Of a DNA stretch of 64,000 nt, positions 16,807-26,869 are shown one piece after another. The position numbers and the translations under genes were made by a program. Origin of the DNA: Actibacterium lipolyticum (GTDB lineage Bacteria > Pseudomonadota > Alphaproteobacteria > Rhodobacterales > Rhodobacteraceae); NCBI RefSeq assembly GCF_900184935.1, contig NZ_FXYE01000002.1, positions 124,001 to 188,000 of the forward strand, written 5' to 3'. The notes under the pieces were generated by a model. It was given only the letters and a program-made list of their open reading frames with translations, was not told the DNA's origin and did no database searches. The stretch's first letter is position 1; each line of letters starts with the position of its first letter.

Positions 16807-17139
16807 GAAAAGTCCCCCCCTAGAAAATATCTGACATGAACCATTTCAGGACAGAGGATCTGAACCTTCAATGTTTCGATTATTTATACATTTAGGACAC
16901 TTAACCAAAAAAGCCGCATTTTCAAAGCGTCTTTAAGGCAGTTTGCCAACTAGGCCCGAAAAAGAGCCTCCAGCACAGCAAAAATAAAAACAATCGTGGA
17001 AATTTAGCGCAATTGTTTCCGCGCTCAGGCGTTTCAGCGTTCCCAAGCGCGCAATTAAATCAGTTAGAACAACGTCGGGGAACCGCAGGTTTGCCCACAG
17101 GGCAAACCGATCAGGCTTCGCAAACCGTGTTGAAAACCC
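16807..17139. other. AT-rich intergenic region with one hairpin
   Basis: This 333-base stretch holds no gene I can support. The left part (16807-17000) is AT-rich and should carry the promoter of the GTG-started protein to its left. At 17088-17108 there is a perfect 9-base-pair hairpin, GGTTTGCCC with GGGCAAACC and a three-base loop, 32 bases after the stop of the lectin gene. It has no T run, so it is a possible mRNA end rather than a clear intrinsic terminator. Confidence 0.6.
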
Positions 17140-17757
17140 TTAGGTCAGGATCAGGCTTGGTACAGTTTCGTGCATCCGGCGGCGTTTCCGGCTTAGGCCC
17201 AACAGACCCAACGCCATCACCAACAGACCAGACGTCGCAGGAAGCGGCACGGCGCTGATCGAGGTGGAATATTCGACGATATAGGCCGAATAGCTGGTCG
17301 AACCCCAGTCGTTCCACATCGGCGAGCTGTACATATTGCCCGCTGCAAAATCCTGATCTGTTTCCCAGCTGTTCGCGCCATTGTCAGGCTCGCCCGGCTG
17401 CCAGTTGGAATATGTTGCGGAAACAAGCTGGCCTGCTTCGGGGCCCGCGATCCATTGCCACGTCCCTTCTGCAACAGCGTCCGATGCGCCGATCCAATAG
17501 GACCAGTTGTTCGTGTTCAGAGCATCAATAAACGCCTGCTCTTCGTCCGAAGTAATCGTAACAAGGTGACCGTCGATCCCCAGATAAGAGGAATCCGCAG
17601 CAAGCGCAGCAGCGGTTTCGGGTGTGACCCAGTCGCCGGTGATTTCGTAATAGTGACCATTACCGCCGTCCGCGACGGACCATTCAACAGGAACAGCCGA
17701 CGCTGCCGTACCAAACGCAAAAATCGCAGCAGAGACACTCAATAACTCTTTAAACAC
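17140..17757 (-). CDS. C-type lectin-domain protein with VPLPA-CTERM
   Basis: A 205-residue secreted protein. After a short signal (MFKELLSVSAAIFAFGTAASA), residues 30-165 form a C-type lectin-like domain: YYEITG, then HLVTITSDEEQAFI, SYWIGASDAVAEGTWQWI, YSNWQPGEPDN and a WNDW region, including the EPD and WND calcium/sugar-site signatures. Next comes the sorting signal VPLPATSGLLVMALGLLGLSRKRRR, after which 12-13 residues (MHETVPSLILT region) extend past the basic cluster, which is unusual. GTG start with GAGGG upstream. Probably a surface or exopolysaccharide-linked sugar-binding protein. Confidence 0.88.
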   Translation of the reverse strand: MFKELLSVSAAIFAFGTAASAVPVEWSVADGGNGHYYEITGDWVTPETAAALAADSSYLGIDGHLVTITSDEEQAFIDALNTNNWSYWIGASDAVAEGTWQWIAGPEAGQLVSATYSNWQPGEPDNGANSWETDQDFAAGNMYSSPMWNDWGSTSYSAYIVEYSTSISAVPLPATSGLLVMALGLLGLSRKRRRMHETVPSLILT

Positions 17758-17893
17758 GTCACACCCTCATTCCGTATTCTCGTGATCTGAGTGTGTTTTA
17801 GACAGCGACTTTGAAAAATTGAGGCCGGGATCATGGCGTTTACGCCTTATTCACACATTACCCAACGTAAAGTGAAATATGCCCCCACGAATC

Positions 17894-17919
17894 AAAAAGG
17901 GCCCCGAAACGGGGCCCTT
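17894..17919 (-). terminator. Rho-independent terminator of tig
   Basis: A 9-base-pair GC-rich stem (AAGGGCCCC with GGGGCCCTT) around a GAAAC loop, with five T residues on the minus strand. It lies 22 bases after the trigger factor stop. Confidence 0.92.
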
Positions 17920-17941
17920 CTGATTTCGACCTAGGCCGAAA

Positions 17942-19273
17942 TTATTCGTCTTCCAGCGCCTCAACAGCTTTCTGGAGATCTTCTTTAGAAACCTCTTTCT
18001 CACCGACTTCAGCCAGTTCGAACAGGTAATCTACAACTTTGTCTTCGAACAAAGGCGCGCGCAGCTGCTGCTGCATCTGCGGGTTCTGCTGAACGAATTC
18101 AAAGAACTGACGTTCCTGACCTGGGTACTGACGTGCCTGATTCATCATGGCTTGCGTCATCTCAGCGTCGGACACTTCAACTTCGTTCTTGCGGCCGATT
18201 TCAGCCAAAAGAAGACCAAGGCGCACGCGGCGTTCAGCCAGTTTAGTGTGCTCGGCAGTTGTTTCGATTTCAGGGTGATCGTGCCCTTCAACCTCTGGGT
18301 TGTCTTCGTGCCACAGCTGATGCGCGATCTGCTTTGCTTCTGCTTCCAGCAGGCTTGGTGGCAGCTCAAAGCTGACCTTGCCGTCCAGCGCGTCAAGCAA
18401 AGCACGCTTCATCACAGCGCGCGACGCGCCGGAGTATTCAGCTTCAAGACGCTCAGCAACCTGTGCTTTCAGACCTTCCAGATCTTCTGCACCGAACTGT
18501 TTTGCCAGCTCGTCGTTGATTTCAGCGGCTTTAGGCGCCTTCACTTCTTTAACAGTGCATTCAAACACGGCGTCTTTGCCGGCCAGATGCTCTGCGCCAT
18601 ATTCGGCAGGGAAGCTAACCTTAACTTCAACTTCGTCGCCTACCTTGGCGCCAACCAGCTGATCTTCGAAGCCAGGGATAAAGCTGCCGGAACCAAGAAC
18701 CAGCGGGTAATCTTCGGCAGCGCCGCCTTCAAAGGCTTCGCCGTCTACTTTACCAAGGAAGTCGATAACGATCTGGTCGCCATCTTTCGCTTTCGTGCCC
18801 TTCTTGCGGTCCGCAAATGTCTGCGCCGTGCCAGCAAGGTTTTCCAAAGCTTCGGTCACGTCAGCTTCTGCAGCTTTCACAACCAACTTCTCTAGCTTAA
18901 CGCCTTTCATATCCACATCAGGGATTTCAGGCAGTGCTTCGTAAGTCATGGCAACAACAACGTCGTCGCCTTCTTTCCAGTCTTCGTTGGTCATTTTGAC
19001 TTCTGGCTGAAGCGCAGGGCGATCGCCGCTGTCTTCGAAATGCTTGGCCATCGCGCCGTCGATGGTTTCTTGCATTGCTTCGCCAAGAAGGCGCTGACCA
19101 AACTGCTTTTTCAGCAGAGCCATGGGCACCTTGCCCTTGCGAAAGCCCTTCATCTCGACCTCGGGCTGCGCCTCGGCCAACTTCTCATTCACCTTAGCGT
19201 CCAGTGCATCGGCGCCTACGGTGATCTGATAGCCGCGCTTCAGACCCTCGTTCAGGGTTTCGGTGACCTGCAT
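17942..19273 (-). CDS. tig: Trigger factor (peptidyl-prolyl isomerase chaperone)
   Basis: A 443-residue ribosome-associated chaperone. The ribosome-binding signature GFRKGKVP is at 43-50; a FKBP-type domain follows at about 155-240 ([20 protein letters not shown]), then the helical C-terminal chaperone domain. The start [10 protein letters not shown] is set by AAGGA upstream. The open frame continues upstream only because it runs through the tRNA-Leu gene, which is not coding. A terminator follows the stop. Confidence 0.97.
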   Translation of the reverse strand: MQVTETLNEGLKRGYQITVGADALDAKVNEKLAEAQPEVEMKGFRKGKVPMALLKKQFGQRLLGEAMQETIDGAMAKHFEDSGDRPALQPEVKMTNEDWKEGDDVVVAMTYEALPEIPDVDMKGVKLEKLVVKAAEADVTEALENLAGTAQTFADRKKGTKAKDGDQIVIDFLGKVDGEAFEGGAAEDYPLVLGSGSFIPGFEDQLVGAKVGDEVEVKVSFPAEYGAEHLAGKDAVFECTVKEVKAPKAAEINDELAKQFGAEDLEGLKAQVAERLEAEYSGASRAVMKRALLDALDGKVSFELPPSLLEAEAKQIAHQLWHEDNPEVEGHDHPEIETTAEHTKLAERRVRLGLLLAEIGRKNEVEVSDAEMTQAMMNQARQYPGQERQFFEFVQQNPQMQQQLRAPLFEDKVVDYLFELAEVGEKEVSKEDLQKAVEALEDE

Positions 19274-19302
19274 GTTATCGTCCTTCTCGTCGATCTTTTT
19301 TA

Positions 19303-19387
19303 TGGTGCGGGTGAAGGGACTCGAACCCCCACGCCTCGCGGCGCCAGAACCTAAATCTGGTGCGTCTACCAATTCCGCCACACCCGC
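19303..19387 (-). tRNA. tRNA-Leu (TAG anticodon)
   Basis: Reading the minus strand, a 7-base acceptor stem GCGGGTG pairs with CACCCGC; the D-arm contains TGGTAGACGC, the anticodon arm is CCAGA-TTTAGGT-TCTGG with anticodon TAG, there is a long variable arm, and the T-arm is GGGGGTTCGAGTCCC. The CCA end is encoded. The total of 85 bases fits a class II leucine tRNA. It lies 29 bases upstream of tig on the same strand. Confidence 0.97.
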
Positions 19388-19564
19388 AAAACCATCGGGG
19401 CAGCCCACATATTGAGCGGGGCCGCCCCTGAATTTCGCGCCCTTCTAGCAAAGCCTGACGAGGGATGCGAGAGGAAAAATCAACATAGATTCCTCTATTC
19501 GGTAACCAATTTTTGCCACATTCCCGCGCAACACTGATTTTCAAGATAGTCAGAGAGAGCAATT

Positions 19565-20038
19565 ATGTCGAAAACCATCGAACAATACGCGCCTCAGCTT
19601 CCTGAGCAGACGACCACATCGAAATCCCTTGGCGGGCTTGCGATGGGGACAATCGTTCAAACTCTGGATGGTGCGCTTCCGGTGGAATATCTGTTTGCTG
19701 GCGATCGCCTTATTACACGGGCTGGCATGTGCAAAGTCCGTGAAATTACAGTACATACCTTTAAAGGACACCCCTATCGCATCGCCGCTGGCGCCTTGGG
19801 CAACGAAGCACCCGAGCGTGATTTGCTGGTCCCTCCCGGTCAGCGTGTGCGGCTTCAGGGAAAGCGTGCCGAGGCCCTGACAGGCACCGACGAAGCGCTG
19901 GTTCCGGTCGAGATGCTGTTTAACGGCACCACCGTTTCCAAAGCCCTGGACGTGACAGAGCTGCGCGCCTTCACGTTGATCTTTGATAAAGAAGAGGTGC
20001 TTTATGCCGACGGGTTGGAGATGGCCAGCACCCGCTGA
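19565..20038 (+). CDS. Stand-alone Hint-domain protein
   Basis: A 157-residue protein of the Hint_2 (Hedgehog/intein) type frequent in Rhodobacterales. The core is GLAMGTIVQTLDGALPVEYLFAGDRLITR, then the VPPGQRVRL and LVPVEMLFNG segments. Here the residue at the usual catalytic Cys position is part of LAMGT, so self-splicing activity is doubtful. Other family members are long calcium-binding exoproteins with a C-terminal Hint; this one has nothing else attached. No signal peptide is visible. A terminator follows. Confidence 0.85.
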   Translation: MSKTIEQYAPQLPEQTTTSKSLGGLAMGTIVQTLDGALPVEYLFAGDRLITRAGMCKVREITVHTFKGHPYRIAAGALGNEAPERDLLVPPGQRVRLQGKRAEALTGTDEALVPVEMLFNGTTVSKALDVTELRAFTLIFDKEEVLYADGLEMASTR

Positions 20039-20067
20039 TTCTCTCCTCTCTCGACCAAACCGATTCT

Positions 20068-20091
20068 CGCCGCGCCTTAGCGCGGCGTTTT
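20068..20091 (+). terminator. Rho-independent terminator after the Hint gene
   Basis: An 8-base-pair stem (CGCCGCGC with GCGCGGCG) and four-base loop, then TTTT. Located 30 bases after the stop codon and just before the end of the convergent NAD(P)HX repair gene. Confidence 0.85.
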
Positions 20092-20095
20092 CGTT

Positions 20096-21718
20096 TCAGA
20101 GCCCCAGATCGCGAAAAACTTGTGGCAGGGTTTCGGGCAAATCTTCGGCAATCAAACCGGGCCCGAACTTGCGCGCGCATTCAACATGCAGCCACGCGGC
20201 GGCTTCAGCCGCCTGCATGGGCGCGTCTCCCCGCGCCATGCGGCCAGTGATAAAGCCCGCCAGAACATCCCCTGCCCCCGCAGTCGCCAACCAAGGGGCC
20301 GCGCGGTCATACTGAGCAGAGTTGATGGCACAGCGCCCATCCGGCGCGGCGATCACCGTGTCTGGCCCTTTAAACAACACCACACAGCCTGCACGCTTGG
20401 CCGCGTCACGCGTTGCGTCGACTTTAGAATAGGCCGGGCCATTGGAGGCTGGGGCGTTCAGCTTGTCGGCGATATCTGGGAACAGCCGGGCAAATTCGCC
20501 CGCGTGGGGTGTCAGAACACATTTGTCGTGCAACAATTCGAACAGATCTTCAGGGGCGTCTGTAAATGATGTCAGCGCGTCCGCGTCCAATACGGTCGCC
20601 CGTTTGGTTGCCAGAACGCTTTTCACCAATGCAATGGTGTCGCGCCCAAGCCCTAAACCGGGGCCAAGACATAAGGCGTTCAGGCGATCGTCATCCAAAG
20701 CATCCTCAAGCATGTCTGCATCATCTACCCGGCGCAGCATAATGGCCGTCAATTGAGCCGCGCATTCCGCCATCGCCGATTGTGGCGCGCCGACAGTCAC
20801 CAGCCCCGCCCCAATCCGAAGCGCCCCCCGCGCCGCCAACCGCGCCGCGCCGGTTTTGCCAAGGCCACCGGAAAGGATCAGCGCATGGCCGTGGGAGTAT
20901 TTGTGTTGCCCCGAGTGTTTTGGCGCAAGGAAATCTGGCCGTTCTACCAACATAGTATGTTCGCCCGGCGGCACCGTCGGACGGGCGCTGGCCTCAAGGC
21001 CGATACTGGCAACGGTTGATTTCCCACAGGCTGTTGGCCCATCGCCCAAACGATGGCCCAGTTTAAGCTGGTGAAACGAAACCGTTAGGTCCGCACGTAT
21101 CGCTTCATAGTCTCGCGGTTGCTTTCCCGAAGACAGATAACGCCCCGAATCTGCGCAAATACCACTCGGAAGATCAATCGCTACGATGCGCGGTCCGGGA
21201 AACCCGCCCTGCCGCTGCTTGTTAATTCTTAACCGCCATTCAGAGATTTGCGTGACCCAACCAAAAGCGTTGAACGCCTCGACCGGCCGAACAAGGCCGG
21301 TGCCGAAAAGGGCATCGAACACAAGAGAGTCCACATCATAGTCGTCAGGCTCCAATGAAAAAGCTTCTTCGCCGTCATCGATATATGGCGCGACCACCGC
21401 CAACTTACACCACCGCTCATAATTCACCTTGGCATCCGGCGGCAGCTTTGCGGGGTCGCCGTACAGAAAAACATCAACCTCCCAGCCCCATTCTTTCAGC
21501 AGCCGCGCCACGACGAATCCGTCGCCGCCATTGTTCCCCGGCCCGCACAGCACCGCGGCACGGTGAGAGGTCTTCGCAAGCTCTGGCCACTCCTCAAAAA
21601 CGGCCTCAACCACACCGCGCCCGGCGCGCTCCATCAGTTCCAGACCGGTGACTTCTCCGCTGTTGATCGCCGCCTGTTCGATGGCGCGCATTTGTGCAGA
21701 TGTCAGAAGTTCAGTCAT
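20096..21718 (-). CDS. nnr: Bifunctional NAD(P)HX epimerase/dehydratase
   Basis: A 540-residue fusion that repairs hydrated NAD(P)H. The N-terminal half (about 1-215) is the YjeF/NnrE epimerase, with VLCGPGNNGGDGFVVARLLKEWG and LFGTGLVRP. The C-terminal half is the ADP-dependent dehydratase NnrD, with ILSGGLGKTGAARLAARGALRIGAGLVT, LTPHAGEFARLFP and the ATAGAGDVLAGFI catalytic loop. Homologues usually begin MTELLTSAQM, so the ATG at 21718 is chosen; one four codons earlier is possible. Its start region overlaps the upstream area of the divergent glnB promoter. Confidence 0.94.
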   Translation of the reverse strand: MTELLTSAQMRAIEQAAINSGEVTGLELMERAGRGVVEAVFEEWPELAKTSHRAAVLCGPGNNGGDGFVVARLLKEWGWEVDVFLYGDPAKLPPDAKVNYERWCKLAVVAPYIDDGEEAFSLEPDDYDVDSLVFDALFGTGLVRPVEAFNAFGWVTQISEWRLRINKQRQGGFPGPRIVAIDLPSGICADSGRYLSSGKQPRDYEAIRADLTVSFHQLKLGHRLGDGPTACGKSTVASIGLEASARPTVPPGEHTMLVERPDFLAPKHSGQHKYSHGHALILSGGLGKTGAARLAARGALRIGAGLVTVGAPQSAMAECAAQLTAIMLRRVDDADMLEDALDDDRLNALCLGPGLGLGRDTIALVKSVLATKRATVLDADALTSFTDAPEDLFELLHDKCVLTPHAGEFARLFPDIADKLNAPASNGPAYSKVDATRDAAKRAGCVVLFKGPDTVIAAPDGRCAINSAQYDRAAPWLATAGAGDVLAGFITGRMARGDAPMQAAEAAAWLHVECARKFGPGLIAEDLPETLPQVFRDLGL

Positions 21719-21750
21719 ATTTCGCGCCATCCGTACTTATTCTGCCCATT

Positions 21751-21766
21751 TGGCAATCAAGTTGCA
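21751..21766 (+). promoter_or_regulatory. Sigma-54-type promoter of glnB-glnA
   Basis: TGGCAATCAAGTTGCA has GG (21752-21753) and GC (21764-21765) separated by exactly ten bases, the invariant -24/-12 layout, and fits TGGCA-N-TTGCA. A T run follows, and transcription would begin near 21777, about 117 bases before the glnB GTG. Nitrogen control of glnBA through NtrC is known in this order. No clear NtrC dyad is seen; TGGCGC...TGTGCA near 21680-21699 is a weak candidate. Confidence 0.6.
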
Positions 21767-21776
21767 TATTTTTTAA

Positions 21777-22232
<456 letters not shown>

Positions 22233-22300
22233 TAACTACACCGGCCAAACGTGAGGAGCGTTCGGCCTAAGCGACCATCCAACGAAGGGAAGAAGGTCAT

Positions 22301-23707
22301 ATGAGCAAGGACGCAGTTCTTAAGACCATCAAGGATGACGACATCGAATATGTCGACATCCGTTTCACCGACCCGCGCGGCAAACTCCAGCACGTAACGG
22401 TTATGTCCGACCTAGTAGACGAAGACTTCCTTGACGAAGGCTTCATGTTCGACGGTTCGTCGATCGCTGGTTGGAAGTCGATCGAAGCATCTGACATGAA
22501 ACTGATGCCCGACACCGAAAGCGCATACGTAGACCCGTTCTACGCTGAAAAAACACTGTGCCTGCACTGCTCCATCGTAGAGCCTGACACAGGTGAAGCG
22601 TATGACCGCGACCCACGCGGTACCGCGCAAAAAGCAGAAGCATACCTGAAGTCTTCGGGCATCGGCGATGTTTCCTACTTTGGCCCAGAAGCTGAATTCT
22701 TCATCTTTGACGATGTTCGCTACTCGGTTGGTATGAACAAAGTGTCTTACGAAGTTGACGCACAAGACGCGGCTTGGAACACAGACACCGAGTATGAAAT
22801 GGGCAACATGGGCCACCGCCCTGGTGTCAAAGGCGGCTACTTCCCCGTGAACCCAGTTGACGACGCACAAGACCTGCGTTCCGAAATGCTGTCCACGATG
22901 AAGCGTCTGGGCATGAAAGTTGACAAGCATCACCACGAAGTTGCGTCATGTCAGCACGAACTTGGCCTGATCTTCGGCAGCCTGACACAGCAGGCCGACG
23001 AGCTTCAGAAATACAAGTACGTCATCCACAACGTTGCACACGCATACGGCAAATCGGCGACCTTCATGCCGAAGCCAATCGCAGGTGACAACGGCACCGG
23101 CATGCACGTGAACATGTCGATCTGGAAAGACGGCAAGCCACTGTTCGCTGGCGACAAATACGCTGATCTGTCTCAGGAAGCTCTGTACTTCATCGGTGGT
23201 ATCCTGAAGCACGCGAAAGCACTGAACGCGTTCACCAACCCATCCACGAACTCTTACAAGCGTCTGATCCCGGGCTTCGAAGCCCCCGTTCTGCGTGCGT
23301 ATTCTGCTCGTAACCGTTCGGGTTGTGTTCGTATCCCATGGACAGAAAGCCCCAAAGCCAAGCGCGTAGAGGCTCGTTTCCCTGATCCAGCGGCGAACCC
23401 TTACCTGTGCTTTGCTGCCCTGCTGATGGCTGGCCTTGACGGCATCAAAAACAAGATCGATCCCGGCGAAGCCATGGATAAGAACTTGTATGACCTGCCA
23501 CCAGAAGAGCTGGCTGAAATTCCAACAGTTTGTGCATCGCTGCGCGAAGCACTGGACGAGCTGGAAAAAGACCACGAATTCCTGCTGGCCGGTGACGTGT
23601 TCACCAAAGACCAGCTGGACGGCTATGCCGAACTGAAGTGGGAAGAAGTGTACGAATACGAGCACACGCCACACCCAGTTGAATTCAAACTGTACTACAG
23701 CTGCTAA
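22301..23707 (+). CDS. glnA: Glutamine synthetase type I
   Basis: A 468-residue dodecameric enzyme that makes glutamine from glutamate, ammonia and ATP. Family landmarks are FDGSSIAGW, the metal-site [11 protein letters not shown], the ATP-site [12 protein letters not shown] and RLIPGFEAP. The adenylylation site is Tyr397 in [10 protein letters not shown], so activity can be switched by GlnE (encoded at 47676-50468). GAAGGGAAGAAGG precedes the ATG. Codon use is strongly biased, fitting high expression. Last gene of glnB-glnA, ended by a strong terminator. Confidence 0.98.
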   Translation: MSKDAVLKTIKDDDIEYVDIRFTDPRGKLQHVTVMSDLVDEDFLDEGFMFDGSSIAGWKSIEASDMKLMPDTESAYVDPFYAEKTLCLHCSIVEPDTGEAYDRDPRGTAQKAEAYLKSSGIGDVSYFGPEAEFFIFDDVRYSVGMNKVSYEVDAQDAAWNTDTEYEMGNMGHRPGVKGGYFPVNPVDDAQDLRSEMLSTMKRLGMKVDKHHHEVASCQHELGLIFGSLTQQADELQKYKYVIHNVAHAYGKSATFMPKPIAGDNGTGMHVNMSIWKDGKPLFAGDKYADLSQEALYFIGGILKHAKALNAFTNPSTNSYKRLIPGFEAPVLRAYSARNRSGCVRIPWTESPKAKRVEARFPDPAANPYLCFAALLMAGLDGIKNKIDPGEAMDKNLYDLPPEELAEIPTVCASLREALDELEKDHEFLLAGDVFTKDQLDGYAELKWEEVYEYEHTPHPVEFKLYYSC

Positions 23708-23732
23708 TCCATTCGGATTACTGAAAAAAATT

Positions 23733-23760
23733 GGGGCGCCTTCGGGCGCCCCTTTCTTTT
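23733..23760 (+). terminator. Rho-independent terminator of glnBA
   Basis: GGGGCGCC and GGCGCCCC pair around a TTCG tetraloop and are followed by a T-rich run (CTTTCTTTT). Confidence 0.93.
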
Positions 23761-23770
23761 TGCCCGGCAG

Positions 23771-24592
23771 TCAGACCCTGGTTTCAGCCGCCAGTGGCGG
23801 GTTTGCATCCAGCGCCGCCTTTTGTTCCGGGTTCAGATCGTCGGACCGCACAACAATGGTATGAATGGAAAACACCACCGCCCCGGTTTCGGGCAGGCGC
23901 AACAGGCACTGACGTTCTGACCGAATGTAGGGAGCGGGTGCCGTGACGGCCATGCGCGGCGCAGATTCGGCGCGCGGTTGGAACAAGGTCGGATCGTCAT
24001 AGAAATGCACGTTGGCCCGCCAAAGCACCCTGCCCGGCTTTAATCCGTCAAACAGTCGTTGCACACGCGGGCCGATGTTTTCGTCGTATTGCGGCACCGG
24101 CGCGTGAATGCGCATCAGCGGGCGCATGAATTTTTCGGCCAACATCCAACTGGCAGGAAAGCACAGGATCGCCCCGGTCAGCGCATGTTCGGCCCCGTCG
24201 GGTTCAAGGATACACAGGTCTTCCTGCACCAACCGGCCCAGCGTTAGCAGCGGCGCGTCGTGATCAAGCGGTACGCGCACCCCGTCGGGCCTGATCACTG
24301 ATGTCTTGAAACACTGAAACCCATCGCGGCGGTCTAGATCATTTAACACGAGGGCCAGCAGTTCAGCCGCAGCAGAATGCGCCGTTGGGGCAAGGGCATG
24401 AACCGCCTCTGGCTGGCCGGCGATCAGCCGGTCGCGTTCGGCCATTTGCGCGGCATAAGCGTCGTCAATCAGCAACCAATCGTCAAAGGCCAGTGGCTGT
24501 ATCCCCGGCAAGCGGGTCATCCGTGCATCTCCCCACGGCGTATAGGGCAGGCTTTTTTGCAAAATCGGTTGCGCTACGGGGTCAGGTTTCAA
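23771..24592 (-). CDS. DUF3445 haem-dependent oxidative N-demethylase-like protein
   Basis: A 273-residue protein of the DUF3445 family, whose studied members are haem-dependent oxidative N-demethylases. Conserved features are LPYTPWGDARMTRLPGIQPL at the start, LVQEDLCILE, CFPASWMLAEKFMRPLMRIHAPVP (with a His that could bind haem) and RLPETGAVVFSIHT. Start codon is TTG with GGAA eight bases upstream, chosen because family conservation begins before the first ATG (24520). The partner subunits known for dimethylamine oxidation are not nearby, so the substrate is open. Confidence 0.85.
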   Translation of the reverse strand: MKPDPVAQPILQKSLPYTPWGDARMTRLPGIQPLAFDDWLLIDDAYAAQMAERDRLIAGQPEAVHALAPTAHSAAAELLALVLNDLDRRDGFQCFKTSVIRPDGVRVPLDHDAPLLTLGRLVQEDLCILEPDGAEHALTGAILCFPASWMLAEKFMRPLMRIHAPVPQYDENIGPRVQRLFDGLKPGRVLWRANVHFYDDPTLFQPRAESAPRMAVTAPAPYIRSERQCLLRLPETGAVVFSIHTIVVRSDDLNPEQKAALDANPPLAAETRV

Positions 24593-24661
24593 ATGCGTCG
24601 TTCCGTCTGATCGTTGGCATCCACCAAACTTAGTCGCAAAAACGCCGCCCTGTCAGCCCGC

Positions 24662-25528
24662 CTAAAGCCCGACCCGCGCGACAAGCCCGCGATGATCGGA
24701 CCCCATTTTCCCGCGCAGCTCTGCCTGCCCGCCACCGGGCGCGAACACGTGATCAATCGGAATTGGCAGCACCCCAAGCAGATCATAAGACCCATGAACC
24801 GGCCCAACCCGTTGTGTGCCCGTGGCCTTTTCGATCTGATCTACCGTGTGGGACCAAGGGACCATGTTCAGATCACCAGCAACGATCACTGGCCCCTTCA
24901 GGCCCTTCAAGACAGGCAAGGTGTCGCGCAACTGATCGGCCTGTTCGTGCGGCCATGGCCAATGCAGATGCATCGCCACAATCCAAACCGGGCCATTCGG
25001 CGTTTCGGTTTGCAGCGCGGTGATGCCGGGCGCGCAAAGCTTTCCGTCCTGTGCAACCGGGTACTTGCTTAGCACCGCGACACTACCCACGGCAGCGAAA
25101 TAACAATGCTTTTGAAAGGGATAGGCGTCTTGCAACGCCTCCATGATCTTCAGGTTTGGAACGCTGACCTCTTGGAAGGTCACGAAGTCAGGGCCGACGC
25201 TAAGGATGTCTGCAATCAGGTCAGAGCGGTCCATTTCCATGAACAGCAAATTCTTTTGATAAACCACAAAGCCCGCCGATGCGGCCTGCGCCCCGGTCAC
25301 GTATTTCAACGCCGCCGGCAATCCGGCAAAGGCCACCACCGCAAGGCTCACCGCTGCAACCCCGCCTTTGCTGACGCGCAACAGGATCAAGCAAAGCACC
25401 ACGGCAATCGCCGCCAGCGGCAACCGGAACACAGCGAACGAATCCCCGACCGGGTGCAGCGCGCCCATGAAACCGGCGGCCAGGGCAAAGAACACCGGCA
25501 CACAAAGCCCCCAAATCGTCGTCTTCAC
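24662..25528 (-). CDS. Endonuclease/exonuclease/phosphatase-family membrane protein
   Basis: A 288-residue protein. Residues 1-80 hold three hydrophobic segments, and residues 90-288 an EEP-fold hydrolase domain: PDFVTFQEVS (metal-binding Glu), VAVLSKYPV, IVAMHLHWPW, VIVAGDLNMVPWSHT (Asp and Asn) and the terminal GSDHRGLVARV. The domain is probably periplasmic; such proteins may act on phosphodiesters in lipids or nucleic acids, and the substrate is unknown. It starts with GTG after GGAAGG. Confidence 0.85.
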   Translation of the reverse strand: MKTTIWGLCVPVFFALAAGFMGALHPVGDSFAVFRLPLAAIAVVLCLILLRVSKGGVAAVSLAVVAFAGLPAALKYVTGAQAASAGFVVYQKNLLFMEMDRSDLIADILSVGPDFVTFQEVSVPNLKIMEALQDAYPFQKHCYFAAVGSVAVLSKYPVAQDGKLCAPGITALQTETPNGPVWIVAMHLHWPWPHEQADQLRDTLPVLKGLKGPVIVAGDLNMVPWSHTVDQIEKATGTQRVGPVHGSYDLLGVLPIPIDHVFAPGGGQAELRGKMGSDHRGLVARVGL

Positions 25529-25660
25529 ACTGAAACCTTCCGAAATTCGACCACGCCCACTCGCGCGCGCTCACATTGATGTAACGCCCCTGACATATCC
25601 CTTGCGATGCGACGAACCACAACCCAGTGTCAGCACAATGCCAATGAAAGGGGCCGCAAG

Positions 25661-26869
25661 ATGCCGATGGAAAAACTTATGTTCAAGGGCCACTCTGGTG
25701 ATGAAATCGCTGCACGCCTTGATCTGCCCAACGGCCCCCATCTTGGCACCGCCCTGTTTGCGCATTGCTTTACCTGCGGCAAAGACATTCACGCCGCGCG
25801 CCGAATTGCGCAGCGCCTGTCGTCGATGGGTTTTGCGGTGCTGCGGTTCGATTTCACAGGGCTTGGCCATTCCGAGGGCGAGTTTGAGAACACATCGTTC
25901 ACCACGAACGTAGAGGACATTCTGGCAGCCGCAAATCACCTTGCCGGGCGCGGCATGGCGCCTTCGCTTTTGATCGGTCATTCGCTGGGTGGGGCTGCGG
26001 TTCTGAAAGCGGCAGGTTCGATTGACAGCGTAAAGGCGGTGGTCACGATCGGCGCGCCGTTTGATCCCGGCCACGTCGCGCACAACTTTGCCGCTGATTT
26101 TGCCAATACCGAAGGCGACACCGTCCAGTTGAACTTGGGCGGGCAACCGGTGCGGATTGGCCGTGCCTTCCTTGATGATGTCGCCGAGGCAGAGCTTGGC
26201 CCGGCGATTTCAAACCTGAAACGCGCGTTGTTGGTCATGCACGCCCCGCGCGATCAGGTTGTCAGCGTTGATAACGCCGCACAGATATTTGCCACCGCGA
26301 AACACCCGAAAAGTTTTGTGACGCTTGATACTGCGGATCATCTGATCTCCAATCCCGCCGATGCAGAATACGCCGCCGAAGTGATTGCCGCGTGGGCCGC
26401 GCGTTACCTTGGGCTTTCGGCCCCGCCCCCGCCCCCCGGCGCGCCAGAAGGCATTGTGCGCGTGTCCGAAGCTGACCCCGACGGGTTCTTGCAAGACGTG
26501 CAAAGCGGCCCGCATCACCACGCCCTTGCGGACGAGCCTGTCGCCTATGGCGGCACCAACAAGGGCATGTCGCCCTACGGCTATCTGGCGGCGGGTTTAG
26601 GGGCGTGTACGTCGATGACGATCCGCATGTACGCCCGGCGCAAGGGCTGGCCGCTGCAAAGTGTGCGGGTCGACGTGTCCCACGACAAGGTCCACGCGCA
26701 GGACGCTGAACACGCCACCAATGACAAGGTAGACCGTTTTCGCCGCGAAATCGTGTTAGAGGGCGATCTGGACGATGCCCAACGTGCCCGCCTTCTGGAA
26801 ATCGCTGATCGCTGTCCGGTGCATCAAACGCTGGAACGCAGCAGCCACGTGGAAACCAAACTGGTCTAG
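25661..26869 (+). CDS. Alpha/beta hydrolase-OsmC fusion
   Basis: A 402-residue two-domain protein. The first 255 residues are an alpha/beta hydrolase with nucleophile Ser in [24 protein letters not shown] at the oxyanion region and TADHLIS containing the likely catalytic His. The last 140 residues are OsmC-like, with [30 protein letters not shown] (first redox Cys) and RCPVHQTL (second Cys), a pair that reduces organic hydroperoxides. It may couple ester hydrolysis with peroxide or thiol chemistry; this fusion exists elsewhere. The ATG at 25661 is preferred over the more distal one. Confidence 0.92.
   Translation: MPMEKLMFKGHSGDEIAARLDLPNGPHLGTALFAHCFTCGKDIHAARRIAQRLSSMGFAVLRFDFTGLGHSEGEFENTSFTTNVEDILAAANHLAGRGMAPSLLIGHSLGGAAVLKAAGSIDSVKAVVTIGAPFDPGHVAHNFAADFANTEGDTVQLNLGGQPVRIGRAFLDDVAEAELGPAISNLKRALLVMHAPRDQVVSVDNAAQIFATAKHPKSFVTLDTADHLISNPADAEYAAEVIAAWAARYLGLSAPPPPPGAPEGIVRVSEADPDGFLQDVQSGPHHHALADEPVAYGGTNKGMSPYGYLAAGLGACTSMTIRMYARRKGWPLQSVRVDVSHDKVHAQDAEHATNDKVDRFRREIVLEGDLDDAQRARLLEIADRCPVHQTLERSSHVETKLV

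Noticed and set aside
19274-19408. N-terminal extension of trigger factor by 45 codons
   Set aside because: It would translate the tRNA-Leu gene and the spacer; the ATG at 19273 has a ribosome site and matches the family start.
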